Shown: piece by piece, positions 15,171 to 23,464 of the stretch
Position numbering within the stretch: position 1 is the first letter of the stretch
Layout of the letters: every line of letters begins with the position of its first letter
Assembly: GCA_964608735.1 (NCBI GenBank)
Contig: CAZSPL010000022.1
Coordinates: 1 to 26,829 of the forward strand
Reading direction: 5' to 3'
DNA: 26,829 nucleotides
DNA from: CAZSPL01 sp964608735
GTDB lineage: Bacteria > JAJVIF01 > JAPKYR01 > CAZSPL01
Translations under genes and position numbers: made by a program
The notes under the pieces: generated by a model
Told to the model about the DNA's origin: nothing
Databases searched by the model: none
What the model saw: the letters and a program-made list of their open reading frames with translations, nothing else

Positions 15171-15423
15171 GATGTCTCGGCGGTGGAATACGCTTATATA
15201 ATATATGTATATTAAGGAAAACCGGTGCGGGATGTTCGGTATGCGGCTATTGATGGGGAAGATATGGCCCCGGGGGCGGGAGCGGATATTTTATATAAGA
15301 AAAAGGCAAATATTAATGTATATAAAACCGGATTGTATTCGGGGGATGAAATGCGATTGGGTTTTATTGGGAGGCACGCGGGCGGGACGCCCGCCGGTTT
15401 CGATTGTAATAGCCCGGGTGGGA
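15171..15423. other. Spacer after usher-like gene 1, with one GC hairpin
   Basis: GCGGGCG (15378-15384) and CGCCCGC (15388-15394) form a perfect 7-bp stem with a 3-nt loop about 30 bp beyond the stop of the 949-aa gene. There is no T run, so a terminator is only possible. Nothing else is recognisable here. Confidence 0.4.
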
Positions 15424-18273
15424 TTAATTGCTCTGCGCCGGGGTTATTTCCATGGGGCGTTCGATGGGGGAGATTATAAAATCGATACCGATGGCGGTTT
15501 CACCCGGGGAGAGGTCGAGGATGAAATATTCGGGGATGGCCCTGTGATGCACCGGGAGCTGCCCGTCGAGGAGGCGGAGAGTCCACGCGCCCGGGCGGAG
15601 GCCGCTGAAGTCGAACCTTCCGCCGGAGTCCGCATACCATAGAATCGTTTCGTCGCCGCATTCGAGGGAGAGCATGGCGCTGGGGTAGCCCTGCATGCCG
15701 GGAGCGGAATCGGGGACGGTTTCGCCGGGCACGCGCAGCGGTCCATCGAGGAGATAGACGCGGCCGTGTATCGAGGCGGAACGCAGGATGGGGATTTCCA
15801 CTTCGACCGTATCCCCCCGCTCGATGGTGAAAGTGAACGGCATTATGATGGCGGGGACGCGGTCGAAGCCGAGAGTGCCGCGGTCGATGGTGAGCTCGTA
15901 TTCACCCGCGGCGAGCGCCGGGAATACGAACTTTCCGTTCTCATCGGTGGCGAGCTTGATGCCGTCAACTGCGACGACGACGTTTTGAAGGGGCCGTTTG
16001 ACTTCATTTATATCATCCCCTCCAAAGACATACCCCTGCAACCGTCCGCTTTTTGGCAGCCAGTGCAGGGGTATGCTCAGTGGAAGGGTCAGTTCCAATG
16101 CGGTATCGAAATCCGAGCCGGTGCCGGATTTCCGCCATTGCGTGATTAGATTGATTACCCGGTTTTTAGGGAGCTTATGCTCGACAACCGCGCGCACCCA
16201 GGAGAGCGGATTTCTTCCGGTGCCGGTGGCGCGGCTGTAGCGGGTGGTGAGTTTCGTCTTGTCATTTATTTTGATGTCGGCGTTTATCCAGAAATGCGAA
16301 GCGTTATCGCGGCTTATGCCGAAGCCGTTTTTTTCGATATCGCGGCGGTATCCCGCGGAGATGACGGGTCCGCCGGAGGGATGGAGGGTCAGCATAAGTT
16401 CGTGCTGCCTGATGTCGCGGTCTATGCCGGTGAGGTTGTCGATTTTCCGTCCGAATGCGGTGAGCGCGGTGAAGGTGAAATCATCGAACGTGCGTGTAAG
16501 CTGAAAACTCGTGAGCCATCGCTCATCGTCATATGAGAAGAGATTCGTGTCCCGCCTGCGGTCCTGTTTGTGCGACACGCTGAGGCGGCCTATCCCGCCG
16601 GTCGAGAAGTTGACGCCGAAATCGCGTATGGCATAAGCGGGATGGGGCAGGTTTGGTTCGGCGCCGAAGCTCCATGAGTTTTCGGAGATATTCGCCCACA
16701 GGCTGATGCCGTCGTCGATATCGATGCCGACATACGCCCTGCTCAAGTCGATGCCGCGCCAGTAGCCCGGGAAATTCGCGCCGGCGCGCACAAGCTCGGC
16801 ATCGAAGTCGACGGGCCCGGTGTCGCCGTTGACCGCGATGCGGAATGCATCGCCCGGTTTACGGCCGGAACCGTTGCCGCGGTCATAATCGCCCGTGCCG
16901 AATTCAGCTTCGAGGAAAACGTCCGCGTCCGGAGATGTCGAGGCGGAGAGTGTCATAGAGCGGCTTTCGCGGTCGCTGATGTCCGATGAGTATGCCGAGC
17001 CCTTATCGGTTTTTGCGACGCCGGTCAATACGATGCGTGAATCATCGGGGGCCGTGTATTCAAGCTGGGTGCCCGCGAGATATCCCGGCAGCCATCCGCC
17101 GCGCCGTTTGCTCGCGAACAGGCGGAAGCTGAAGGGCTCGGAGAAGCTTTCGATATCGAACCCGCGGCCGTAGTAGTAGCGTTCGGTGAGCGGCGTGACA
17201 TGGATGGTTTCATCGCCGATGTTGACGCTTCCGACTGCGTCGTCGATGAATTCGAGGAGGAAGAATTCTTCGTCAAGGAACCGTTGGTCGCGCCAATCGG
17301 AGAAGAAAGGGGTGGTAAGCTGGAAGCGGCCGTATCGTCCTTCGCCGAGCTCGCCCTCGATGTCCAATTGCATCTGGGCGGCGACCTCGTTGTCGTCATT
17401 GCGCGACAGAATGAATGACGCGGTGCCATCCATTGTCTCATACAGCTCCCCCGGAAGGAGCCGCGGGTAGATAACCGCCTTCCCAACCGCCCTGGCGGAG
17501 ATCTTCCCGCGGCCCAAGTCCAGGGAACGGGCGTTGAGGGTGATATTGAGCCGTTCCTCTCGCGCTATATCTTTCGGGGCTGAAATTTCGACGACGACGG
17601 GTTGCGATTCACCTGGTGCAAGGGTGAATGCGATGGGGCCGTATGAAATATCCCAGTCGAGGTTTGACTTGAACTCGATGATGATGCGTGTTGCGGAGTT
17701 GGATTGATTAACGGCGGTGAATGTTTGTGAGAACCGCTCCCCCGCGAAAGTCATGGTGTCGCCCACGGGCGGGATAAGCACGATGCCCGCGAGCGGCAGC
17801 ACTTCGACGTCGACCGATGCCCGGGCCTGCATATCTTTGACGCCCCCGGCGCTGATGGTGGCTTCGACGGTGTAGCGTCCGGCGGGATTCCCCGCGGGAA
17901 TGCTGAACGAAACGAACAGCGAAGATTCACCGTGCGGGGCGAGGCTGAAGGGGGGATTGGAGGTAATGGCGGACCATCCGTCGGGGAGGTTCAGCGCGGT
18001 GGTGATGCGAAGCTCGTCATCGGTGTTGTTGCTTACGCGGAATGTGGAGGAAACAATCTGGTGAGGGTCGGCCTCGATATATGCAAGCGAGATGTTGGAG
18101 ATTTCGAGCGGGGCGACGCCGGCGGATGCTTCGGATGGGAATACAGCGAGGGTCAGTATGAGGGCGGCGAGAATCCATGCGGCGATGCGCGCGGCGGGAT
18201 TTCCGGGCGAAACGGAATCCTTTCCGCGACGCGGGATTGCGTCATGGATTTTGCGACCCTCCCAACTGAGCAT
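15424..18273 (-). CDS. Usher-like outer-membrane protein 1 (949 aa)
   Basis: ATG 18273 is 9 nt after the chaperone stop; the ribosome site is weak, suggesting translational coupling. A signal with a long n-region ends near SEASA (51). Residues about 52-265 are two Ig-like domains of the NEW3/CARDB kind (EISNISLAYIEADP, SSTFRVSNNT; then FTLAPGESQPVVVEI). About 275-740 is a long beta-barrel-like region with GELYETMDGTASF, GRYGRFQL, VNIGDETIHVT, YYYGRGFDIE and RRDTNLFSYDDER. About 744-930 are two carboxypeptidase-regulatory-like sandwiches (ATDENGKFVFPALAAGEYEL; RFDFSGLRPGAW). Total length and barrel-plus-C-terminal-domain layout resemble fimbrial ushers, and 'GD...YGRG' recalls the usher LGD/frG block, but the N-terminus is not a FimD-type domain. 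It is paralogous to the 962-aa protein. The usher role is inferred mainly from context. Confidence 0.72.
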   Translation of the reverse strand: MLSWEGRKIHDAIPRRGKDSVSPGNPAARIAAWILAALILTLAVFPSEASAGVAPLEISNISLAYIEADPHQIVSSTFRVSNNTDDELRITTALNLPDGWSAITSNPPFSLAPHGESSLFVSFSIPAGNPAGRYTVEATISAGGVKDMQARASVDVEVLPLAGIVLIPPVGDTMTFAGERFSQTFTAVNQSNSATRIIIEFKSNLDWDISYGPIAFTLAPGESQPVVVEISAPKDIAREERLNITLNARSLDLGRGKISARAVGKAVIYPRLLPGELYETMDGTASFILSRNDDNEVAAQMQLDIEGELGEGRYGRFQLTTPFFSDWRDQRFLDEEFFLLEFIDDAVGSVNIGDETIHVTPLTERYYYGRGFDIESFSEPFSFRLFASKRRGGWLPGYLAGTQLEYTAPDDSRIVLTGVAKTDKGSAYSSDISDRESRSMTLSASTSPDADVFLEAEFGTGDYDRGNGSGRKPGDAFRIAVNGDTGPVDFDAELVRAGANFPGYWRGIDLSRAYVGIDIDDGISLWANISENSWSFGAEPNLPHPAYAIRDFGVNFSTGGIGRLSVSHKQDRRRDTNLFSYDDERWLTSFQLTRTFDDFTFTALTAFGRKIDNLTGIDRDIRQHELMLTLHPSGGPVISAGYRRDIEKNGFGISRDNASHFWINADIKINDKTKLTTRYSRATGTGRNPLSWVRAVVEHKLPKNRVINLITQWRKSGTGSDFDTALELTLPLSIPLHWLPKSGRLQGYVFGGDDINEVKRPLQNVVVAVDGIKLATDENGKFVFPALAAGEYELTIDRGTLGFDRVPAIIMPFTFTIERGDTVEVEIPILRSASIHGRVYLLDGPLRVPGETVPDSAPGMQGYPSAMLSLECGDETILWYADSGGRFDFSGLRPGAWTLRLLDGQLPVHHRAIPEYFILDLSPGETAIGIDFIISPIERPMEITPAQSN

Positions 18274-18282
18274 TTTTATGCC

Positions 18283-19107
18283 TTACTCCACCTCGATCTC
18301 CGCCTGCGCGCCGATGAGGCTCAGCACTCCGTAGTCGGCAATAATCAGCGCGGAATAGCGCCCCTTTGGCAGATCAAGATCGCGTAATTCGAATTTATAA
18401 TCGCGCTTTACCCCGGGAAGTATGGTCAGGGTCCTGTGCGAATCGGAGAAGACTGACTCGCCCGTCTGATCGCGCAGTTCTATCCATACATCGGGTCTGA
18501 GATATGTATTTCCCATATTTTCGAAAGTTGCGTAGAAATCGAGCCCGCCTTCCGGGGGCTTCTCGGTCCAGGCCTTGACGAATTTGGCTTTCGGCTCGTC
18601 GGTACCCGGGATGGTGACATAGACTTTTATCCCGTGGCGCAGGACGATGTTGAGCCCGATTGTCGGCTTGTTATCCTCATCGTCTTCGACATTCGTTTTC
18701 TGTGATTCTTCCTCGACGAAGAATATCCCCCAGTAGCTCCCGGTGAGTGTTTCATCATCGGGGATCTTGATTTCGTAATAGATACGCTCCTCGCCGCCGG
18801 GGGGGATGGTCACGTAGGACGGGCTGACGCGCATCCATTGGGAGAGGGAATTCTCGACCTCGCCGACGTCGAGGTATTGTTCGCCGGTTTCGGTCTGGAG
18901 CCAGTCTCCGAGGTAGATCTTCAGGTTTACGGGCTCCGATTCCTCGTTGGCCGCGATGATATATCCCGAGTGTTCATCGCCCGGCTTGAGCCTCAGCTCG
19001 ATGGGGCCGATCTCGACCGAGAGTGCCGATGCGGGGGGCGGGGATAGCGTCGAGACGGTCCCGGCGATCAGTAAAACCGCGATCGATGTGAGAATTCGCA
19101 ATTTCAT
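18283..19107 (-). CDS. Periplasmic pilus-type (PapD-like) chaperone
   Basis: 274 aa from ATG 19107, which has GAGGTG 9 nt upstream; the longer ORF start at 19143 has no site. The signal peptide ends PPPASA (28). The two-Ig layout fits PapD-like chaperones: domain 1 has LRLKPGDEHSGYIIAANE, WMRVSPSYVTIPPGGEERI, IPDDETLTGSYWGIFFVE and then GLNIVLRHGIKVYVTIP, which corresponds to the subunit-binding G1 strand (compare 'R-x-x-I-K-L-F-Y-R-P'). Domain 2 runs from about 155 to the end. Chaperones of this kind hold pilus subunits by donor-strand complementation before delivery to the usher. It lies between a subunit gene and an usher-like gene. It is longer than typical FimC/PapD and lacks the exact conserved Arg/Lys cleft spelling, so it is a divergent member. 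Confidence 0.75.
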   Translation of the reverse strand: MKLRILTSIAVLLIAGTVSTLSPPPASALSVEIGPIELRLKPGDEHSGYIIAANEESEPVNLKIYLGDWLQTETGEQYLDVGEVENSLSQWMRVSPSYVTIPPGGEERIYYEIKIPDDETLTGSYWGIFFVEEESQKTNVEDDEDNKPTIGLNIVLRHGIKVYVTIPGTDEPKAKFVKAWTEKPPEGGLDFYATFENMGNTYLRPDVWIELRDQTGESVFSDSHRTLTILPGVKRDYKFELRDLDLPKGRYSALIIADYGVLSLIGAQAEIEVE

Positions 19108-19165
19108 GTCCATCATCACCTCACGTACTTTGTCCATCACCACGAGTCAGCCTCGTGAACGGGAT

Positions 19166-19204
19166 AAAAAAGGGCCGGATATCCGGGTGGATATCATCGG
19201 CCCT
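19166..19204 (-). terminator. Terminator/attenuator after subunit gene A
   Basis: On the minus strand AGGGCCG...CGGCCCT with an inner GATATCC/GGATATC stem, followed by six T. It sits 21 bp past the subunit stop and before the chaperone gene, so it probably lowers chaperone and usher transcript relative to the subunit. Confidence 0.85.
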
Positions 19205-19225
19205 TATTGAATTCGCGACGAAATT

Positions 19226-19711
19226 CTACGTGGTATGCGTAAACGTAACTGTTTTCTGCTGGTCGCTCTGTGTCGTGGTCCAGCTAAGTCCGGTGGCGAG
19301 CCAGTCGAGGTCGTAGGTGAAATCACCGGTGGTGCCATAGCCCGCGAACGTTGTCAGGGCGTTGGCGCCGGAATCCACTATCTCGATGAATCCCGCGCCG
19401 GTGCCGTTTCCCGCGACCTGCGTATCCTCAATCCAGAGTGAATAGTCGGTGTATGCGGTATCGAGCTGGGCGGTGAGGGTCCATGCCGCGGTGTTGTCCT
19501 GGAGCGTCATGGTGGAGTCGTCCTGGTTGAAGATGTAAGTGTTGTCGAGGTCGCCGACAGTGGCTGTCAGGGTGACATCGACACCGGCGTCGAATGTCGC
19601 AAGGGCGGGGACCGAGATAGTGACATCGACGGTATCGGCGGCCGCGTAAGCGGGAGCGATGATGAGAGCTGAAATGACAAGGGCGGCCGAGAGAAGCAAT
19701 ATTCGTTTCAT
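19226..19711 (-). CDS. Putative fibre subunit A (161 aa)
   Basis: ATG 19711 follows TAGGAGTGGCAAA. Signal peptide MKRILLLSAALVISALII ends near AYAA. The mature part of about 138 residues is acidic, cysteine-free and rich in Thr, Asp and Gly, with alternating strands (TVDVTISVPALATFD, DVTLTATVGDLD, SLWIEDTQVAGNGTG) and a C-terminal strand KTVTFTHTT. It is a single beta-sandwich-sized domain. An N-terminal run of alternating hydrophobics could be a donor strand. It is about 92% identical in the mature part to the protein at 24042-24527. Position directly upstream of a chaperone and usher-like gene supports a major structural subunit; no named pilin family is claimed. Confidence 0.75.
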   Translation of the reverse strand: MKRILLLSAALVISALIIAPAYAAADTVDVTISVPALATFDAGVDVTLTATVGDLDNTYIFNQDDSTMTLQDNTAAWTLTAQLDTAYTDYSLWIEDTQVAGNGTGAGFIEIVDSGANALTTFAGYGTTGDFTYDLDWLATGLSWTTTQSDQQKTVTFTHTT

Positions 19712-19746
19712 TTTGCCACTCCTATACTTTAGGTAGTTATATAGAT

Positions 19747-19752
19747 ATTATA
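19747..19752 (-). promoter_or_regulatory. Candidate -10 box for subunit gene A
   Basis: TATAAT on the minus strand, predicting a start near 19740 and a 30-nt leader. No good -35 is visible; the best is TTAAAG at a 19-nt spacing. Confidence 0.42.
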
Positions 19753-19793
19753 TCGATAGGGAAGGGGAGAGCTTTAATTTTGATTAAGGGGGT

Positions 19794-19870
19794 GCAGCCC
19801 TTGGGACAGTCCCTTGGGAGGATGTTGAGGGGATTTGCATTATGCGTTTGGGGACAGTCCCGCGGGCTGC
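19794..19870. repeat. GGGACAGTCCC palindromic repeat segment
   Basis: Two copies of the palindrome GGGACAGTCCC (19803-19813 and 19851-19861) are enclosed by GCAGCCC (19794-19800) and GGGCTGC (19864-19870). The GGGGACAG word recurs in the 129-bp tandem repeat and the 60-bp repeat. Confidence 0.65.
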
Positions 19871-19908
19871 GGTCCCTCGGGTTGTGTGGGGGACAGCGAT
19901 GGGGTTAC

Positions 19909-20102
19909 GGGTGGCACCCCTTTACCGCGCTTACAGCATGTGCTCGACACCTCAGCGATTGAAATTGCGCGGGAAAGGGGTGGCTAATCAAACTTGCAGC
20001 GAGGTCACCCCTTTCCAGTGCTTCATAGTTGAAGGTTAGTCCGAGAGGACGATGGAATGCCGCTCGCGTAGCTTATTGCGGTACTGTAAAGGGGTGCCAC
20101 CC
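19909..20102. repeat. 194-bp nested inverted-repeat element
   Basis: The outer arms GGGTGGCACCCCTTTAC (19909-19925) and GTAAAGGGGTGCCACCC (20086-20102) are perfect 17-bp reverse complements. Inside, GGAAAGGGGTG (19972-19982) and CACCCCTTTCC (20006-20016) form a second perfect pair. No ORF of interest lies within. It looks like a non-autonomous palindromic mobile repeat. It falls in the 551-bp gene-free stretch between the two fibre clusters. Confidence 0.8.
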
Positions 20103-20109
20103 GGGATAT

Positions 20110-20152
20110 TGAGGCACGCCCATTCTCGAAGACTCGAAGTGGGCGTGGCACC
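20110..20152. repeat. 43-bp dispersed palindromic repeat, copy 2
   Basis: Identical to 13098-13140, again followed closely by a copy of the 60-bp repeat. Confidence 0.85.
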
Positions 20153-20175
20153 CGGGGTTGGTATCTTTATGAAGA

Positions 20176-20235
20176 GACCCGAGCCCCGACCGTGCTTGTC
20201 CGACGAAGCGGAGCGAAGGCGGAAGTGAGGGGACA
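20176..20235. repeat. 60-bp dispersed repeat, copy 2
   Basis: 56 of 60 positions match 13278-13337. It ends 27 bp from the stop codon of the 962-aa usher-like gene. Confidence 0.8.
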
Positions 20236-20262
20236 GCGAATGGAATCTCAGGATGGAAGGCG

Positions 20263-23151
20263 TTAGTTTGTTGTGATGATGAGGGGACGGTCGACCGGGC
20301 CGATGATGAAATCGGCGTCGGTGACAAAATCGCCGGGCGCGAGGTCGAATTCATATTCGCCGGGCGACAATTCGTGGAAGATGGGCATCTCGGCATTGGC
20401 GAGGAACAGCTTGTAGTGTCCCGGGCGGAGGTCGGAGAAGACGAAGCCGCCGTCATTGTCGGCGTAACGCTCGAAGCGCTCGCCGTCGTTTTCGAGGACC
20501 AGGAGCACGCGTTTTCCCTCGGCGACCGTTTCGGCCTTCGTGCTCTTCGGCCTGGGCTCGATGAGGAGCGAGACCTGCCCGCTGATTGCCGCCGATTCCA
20601 CGATCGGGACATCGACGAGAATGGTCTTGCCGGCATCGACGTCGATGATCACCGGCATAGCGATGCTGGGGACGAGGTCGAGGTCGAGGGTGGCTCGTTC
20701 GAAGGTGAGCTCGTATTGCCCTTCGGCGAGTGACGGGAATACGAAGTGGCCGTTTTCATCGGTGGCGACTTTTTCGGTGCCGATAACGACGACGACGTCG
20801 GGTATGGGCCGCGGCTCATCGGAAATGAGACAGACATGCCCTTCGACGCGTCCGCTGCGGGGCAGTATCGGTATCGGTATGGCGATGGGGAATGTGACCT
20901 TGACCGCGAGTTCGAGTGTGTCGGCCACGGCGCCGTTATGCCACTGGCTCATGAATTGAAGCAGCTTGCCTCCGCCGAGTTCATGCTCGATCCGGGTCTT
21001 GAGCCAGTTGACCTTGGGCTGGTTGGGGATGTCGATAGAGCTGAACCGCGCGTCGAGCGACGTATTGCCGCTCAGCCTGACATCGGCATTGAGCCACATC
21101 TGGTCGGTCGAGCGGGTCGTGGAGCCGAAAGCGGATTCCTCGAAATCCCAATTATACCCGCCGGTTAAGACGGAGTCGTTCAGGCCGAGGAGAGTGAACA
21201 TGACCTGGTACTGCTCGAAGTCATCCTCGGCGCCGGTGAGTTTGTCATACGATGTTCCGAATCCGGCGCGGGCGGTGAGGGAGAAATCGCCCAGTTGCTT
21301 TGAAAGCTGGAAGCTGAATTTATCGCGCTCCTCATCGTAGGAGAAGAGGTTTGTATCCCTGCGGCGCGATTCATAGCGGTATGCGGTGATTCGTCCGAGG
21401 TCGCCGGCGAGCCAGTTGAATCCGAATTCGGCGTTCCTCTGCTCAGGATGCGGCAGTGCCGGGTTCCCGGCGATGCTCCATTTCCTGTCGGACCAGCTTC
21501 CATAAACGCTGAGTTTGTCGCAGATGTTGTAGCTCGCGTATGCGCGGGCGAGGTCGGTCCCCTGCCAATAGCCGGGGAAGCCGTCGCTCGCGTGAACCAA
21601 CTCGCCGTCGAAGACAAATTTATCGGCGGAGATATCGGCGGATACGCGGTATGCATCCTCGGATTGGCAGCCGCGCCCATCGCCTATATCGGAATTGCTG
21701 ATGCCGTATTCCGCTTCGAGGGAAACACCATCGGCGGGTTCCGAAGCGGCGGCGAAGCTCCAGGTCATGGATTCGCGACCGGATGTTCCGTCCGCCGGGT
21801 TGACATCGACTTCCTTCCTCGTGTACGCGGTGAGTGTCAGCTCGGTATCCTCTCCGGCCCTGGTTGATACCTGCGCGCCGAAAATCTGCTCGGGCCGGTA
21901 CGCGGAGCGTCGTTTGGATGCGAAGCCGCGGAAATTGAAGTCGCCGGCGGCGATTTCGAAATCAAGTCCGCGGCCGTAGAAATAGAGCTCGGTCAGCGGC
22001 GTAATGGACAGGGTTTCATCGCCGAGGGAGAAGTATCCCTTGTCGCCGTTGATGTAGCGCATCAGGATGGTGTCTTCCTGCAGAAAGCGCCATCCGCGCC
22101 AATCGGAGTAGTACGGCTGGGTCAGATGGAATTCGCCGTATCGCCCGTTGCCGAGGTCGCCCTGCATATCGATTATCAACTGCGCGCCGATGTCGTTGTC
22201 GTCATTCGAGGCGATGAGGATCGACGCCGTACCGGGCAGGGAGTAGTAGAGATCGCCCTGCAGGCTGCTCGGGTAGATGATGGTGGCGGCTCTCGCTTTC
22301 GCTGATACGGTGCCGTGATCGAGGTCGAGTGCGTCGGCGATGAGGGTCAGGCGATGCTGGTCCTCGCGCGGTATGTCGGAAGGTGTCCTTGTGGTGACGA
22401 TGATTTCACGAGCTTCGCCGGGTTTGAGGGTGAATGATTCCGGCACGGTGGTGATATTCCACGGTTTGTCGGATTCGGTTTTTATTTCGAACCTGCTCGC
22501 CGCGTTGCTATTGTTGGTCAGTATGAAATTCTGTGCATATGTATCCCCGGCGAGAGCGCTCACGCGTCCGGGCACGGCATGGAGCTCGATTTCAGCGACG
22601 GCGAGAAGGCTGACCATTATCGATGCGTGGTCGGAAATTCCGAAGAACCCAGTGGTGGTGACATCGACCGAGACTTCGAACAGGCCTGCCATGACGCCGC
22701 GCGGGATGCTTACGGCCACGAACACGTATTTTTCTTCGAACGGCACGAGCCGGAACGGTGGAACCGGGGTGACGAGATGCCATCCCGCGGGAAGGTTGAC
22801 ATCGGCATTCAATTCCCGCTCGGTATCGGTGAGGTTTGTGACGCGGAACGTGGCGCTGATGATGTTGTGCGGCTCGGCTTCGATGAAAGGCGGCGAGACA
22901 TTTTCGACGCGTATGCCGGAACCGGGGGAAACCGGCGCCCGCCCGAGGAGGTTGATTTCGACCACGGATGCCTGGAACGCCGCGGTTTCAGATGAGAGGA
23001 GGGTTTCCTCTCCAATGAGTGTCTGTCCGGCGAACACAGGCTGAGCAAGGATGAACAGCCAGGAGGAGACGAATAGCGCGCAGATAACGCGGCCGATGAA
23101 TGACCGTTTGCAGGCAAGCATTTCGATAATATGCCGCGCTGTTATACGCAC
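20263..23151 (-). CDS. Usher-like outer-membrane protein 2 (962 aa)
   Basis: GTG 23151 has GGGAGGAG 10 nt upstream; ATG 23121 (MLACKRSF) is possible but lacks a site. The signal peptide ends near PVFAG (42). Layout matches the 949-aa paralogue: Ig-like domains (VSPPFIEAEPHNIISATFRV; FTLKPGEAREIIV), then a barrel-like region (LQGDLYYSLPGTASI, GRYGEFHLTQPYYSDW, FSLGDETLSITPLTELYFYG, GFASKRR, RRDTNLFSYDEERDKF), then two regulatory-like sandwiches (VATDENGHFVFPSLAEGQYE; GGFVFSDLRPGHYKLFL). The strongest conservation lies at the barrel entry and in RRDTNLFSYD. It follows two subunit genes but has no chaperone of its own. Probable outer-membrane assembly platform; function inferred. Confidence 0.72.
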   Translation of the reverse strand: MRITARHIIEMLACKRSFIGRVICALFVSSWLFILAQPVFAGQTLIGEETLLSSETAAFQASVVEINLLGRAPVSPGSGIRVENVSPPFIEAEPHNIISATFRVTNLTDTERELNADVNLPAGWHLVTPVPPFRLVPFEEKYVFVAVSIPRGVMAGLFEVSVDVTTTGFFGISDHASIMVSLLAVAEIELHAVPGRVSALAGDTYAQNFILTNNSNAASRFEIKTESDKPWNITTVPESFTLKPGEAREIIVTTRTPSDIPREDQHRLTLIADALDLDHGTVSAKARAATIIYPSSLQGDLYYSLPGTASILIASNDDNDIGAQLIIDMQGDLGNGRYGEFHLTQPYYSDWRGWRFLQEDTILMRYINGDKGYFSLGDETLSITPLTELYFYGRGLDFEIAAGDFNFRGFASKRRSAYRPEQIFGAQVSTRAGEDTELTLTAYTRKEVDVNPADGTSGRESMTWSFAAASEPADGVSLEAEYGISNSDIGDGRGCQSEDAYRVSADISADKFVFDGELVHASDGFPGYWQGTDLARAYASYNICDKLSVYGSWSDRKWSIAGNPALPHPEQRNAEFGFNWLAGDLGRITAYRYESRRRDTNLFSYDEERDKFSFQLSKQLGDFSLTARAGFGTSYDKLTGAEDDFEQYQVMFTLLGLNDSVLTGGYNWDFEESAFGSTTRSTDQMWLNADVRLSGNTSLDARFSSIDIPNQPKVNWLKTRIEHELGGGKLLQFMSQWHNGAVADTLELAVKVTFPIAIPIPILPRSGRVEGHVCLISDEPRPIPDVVVVIGTEKVATDENGHFVFPSLAEGQYELTFERATLDLDLVPSIAMPVIIDVDAGKTILVDVPIVESAAISGQVSLLIEPRPKSTKAETVAEGKRVLLVLENDGERFERYADNDGGFVFSDLRPGHYKLFLANAEMPIFHELSPGEYEFDLAPGDFVTDADFIIGPVDRPLIITTN

Positions 23152-23342
23152 GCGATATTCGCTCCTCCCGGTTGTTCTAAATCATCCGGAAGGATCAGCG
23201 ACGCGGGCGTGAAAAGTGTCCTGTTGCGGGAAGAAATCGGCGCGGTGTGAAGTGGGCTGCGTGTGTAGCAAAGGGCAGTGGCCGTTGTACGCGGTGACGC
23301 GTAATGCACATCCAGGACGGGTTTCACAGGCCAAGCGATCAT
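23142..23342 (-). CDS. Possible 66-aa leader ORF overlapping usher-like gene 2
   Basis: ATG 23342 follows AGAAGGAGAAGCG, a strong ribosome site, and the stop overlaps the usher start region by 10 nt, a layout used for translational coupling. The product has no signal peptide and low-complexity, coil-like composition, so it may be a leader or a chance ORF. The remaining gene-free stretch (23343-23464) shows only a weak hairpin with T run after the 164-aa gene. Confidence 0.3.
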   Translation of the reverse strand: MIAWPVKPVLDVHYASPRTTATALCYTRSPLHTAPISSRNRTLFTPASLILPDDLEQPGGANIACV

Positions 23343-23464
23343 CGCTTCTCCTTCTAAACCGTCCCGAGATTTTTACCCTTTCCAGTCTTGCAGCTCGAAA
23401 TCGAAAAGCAGCTTATATTAAAAAACCCAATTTCGAGTTTTCTAATCCAGTAATCCGTCAGCGC

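Noticed and set aside
20073..20636. 187-aa minus-strand ORF
   Set aside because: Out-of-frame over the end of usher-like gene 2 and running into the dispersed repeats; its end simply translates the 43-bp palindrome.
22340..23044. 234-aa plus-strand ORF
   Set aside because: Antisense to usher-like gene 2; Ser/Arg/Thr-rich shadow without domain signal.
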